Shown here one piece after another: positions 63,781-64,000 of a stretch of DNA of 64,000 bases (position 1 is its first letter; each line of letters begins with the position of its first letter). Source of the stretch: Sinohyriopsis cumingii (Eukaryota > Mollusca > Bivalvia > Unionida > Unionidae); the NCBI GenBank assembly GCA_028554795.2, contig CM068830.1, positions 45,522,227 to 45,586,226 on the forward strand, in the 5' to 3' direction. A model generated the notes under the pieces. That model did no database searches. It was not told where the DNA came from and saw only the letters and a list, made by a program, of their open reading frames with translations. The position numbers and the translations under genes are program-made.

Positions 63781-63812
63781 ACAAGGAGACAGAAGAAATC
63801 AATGAACTTTTT

Positions 63813-63871
63813 ATTAAAGTGTTGTGTTGTGAATTGTGAATTGGATTGTAAAAAATGGAGAAAAGAATAAA
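63813..63871 (+). terminator. Polyadenylation signals of the zinc-knuckle gene
   Basis: ATTAAA at 63813-63818 and AATAAA at 63866-63871, 33 and 86 nt after the stop codon. There is no histone-type stem-loop here. Confidence 0.6.
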
Positions 63872-64000
63872 TGAATGATATAAGGTAAGAGTCTTTGAGT
63901 TTTGATTTTAAAATAAGAAGCTACACTCACGCACTCATACACAGACACGTACTATAAGGGTAACATGGGTGAGTTTTTTTGAGTTATTGGCAAATTGAAA

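Larger units (their letters stand above)
45236..64000. mobile_element. Polinton/Maverick (adintovirus-like) element, right end beyond window
   Basis: It holds protein-primed DNA polymerase B, retrovirus-like integrase, FtsK/HerA-type packaging ATPase, adenain-like protease, double-jelly-roll major capsid protein and a penton-like minor capsid protein, the hallmark Polinton set, in over 18.7 kb. The left boundary is placed at the 45-bp repeats near 45236-45405; AGTATACG at 45243 is a possible terminus because Polinton ends usually begin AG. The right inverted repeat and 6-bp target duplication cannot be seen. Several genes carry frame lesions, so this copy is probably not autonomous now. Confidence 0.9.

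Noticed and set aside
63880..64000. Right terminus of the Polinton
   Set aside because: The reverse complement of the last 120 bases shows no match to the 45.2-45.5 kb end, so the terminus must lie beyond the window.

Overview
The window is animal nuclear DNA, not bacterial or organellar. It has interrupted genes with GT-AG introns, tRNA-derived SINEs, LTR and non-LTR retroelement remains, MITEs, minisatellites and, at the right, a large Polinton/Maverick-type virus-like element. Marine invertebrate, perhaps lophotrochozoan, is my best guess; nothing visible fixes the species.

Bases 1-45,035 hold two diverged tandem copies of one locus. Copy B (about 24.2-45.0 kb, minus strand) keeps a nine-exon gene that I reconstructed by hand. 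A signal-peptide exon and two C-type-lectin exons run in consistent splice phase into six exons of a family-6 polysaccharide lyase (PL6, the alginate lyase / chondroitinase B family). The predicted product is a secreted lectin-lyase of 606 residues with the catalytic Lys/Arg pair kept. Copy A (1 to about 16.9 kb, running off the left edge) is a ruin of the same gene. Exons 5 and 6 are missing, exons 2 and 4 are mostly deleted, several other exons carry frameshifts, and a Gypsy retrotransposon sits inside it. SINEs present in one copy and absent from the other postdate the duplication.

Between the copies (about 17-24.1 kb) lie a 634-bp Harbinger-type MITE, a 5'-truncated L2/CR1-like retrotransposon and otherwise featureless AT-rich DNA. 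Introns of copy B hold a second copy of the MITE, minisatellites of 35 and 36 bp, fold-back elements and retroelement scraps.

From about 45.24 kb to the right edge is a Polinton/adintovirus-like element, almost all on the minus strand. Gene order from low to high coordinate is: three small lysine/glutamate-rich genes, cysteine protease, a zinc-motif protein, double-jelly-roll major capsid protein, a glycine-rich pVI-like protein, penton-like minor capsid protein, membrane protein, chromodomain integrase, several basic virion or core proteins, packaging ATPase, small membrane and F-box-like proteins, a BIR (IAP-like) gene and protein-primed DNA polymerase B. A divergent plus-strand zinc-knuckle gene is at the right. 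Capsid, packaging, protease, integrase and polymerase together make a virion-forming, self-replicating transposon. This copy carries lesions: a frameshift and an in-frame TGA in the polymerase gene, an in-frame TAA in the pVI-like gene, and other frame breaks. The right end is not in the window.

The most unusual signal is in the first three Polinton genes. Each ends 24-29 nt before a replication-dependent histone-type 3' stem-loop followed by a purine-rich downstream element. Each also starts about 62 nt after a shared upstream promoter motif. This suggests that the element borrows the host's S-phase histone mRNA 3'-end processing.
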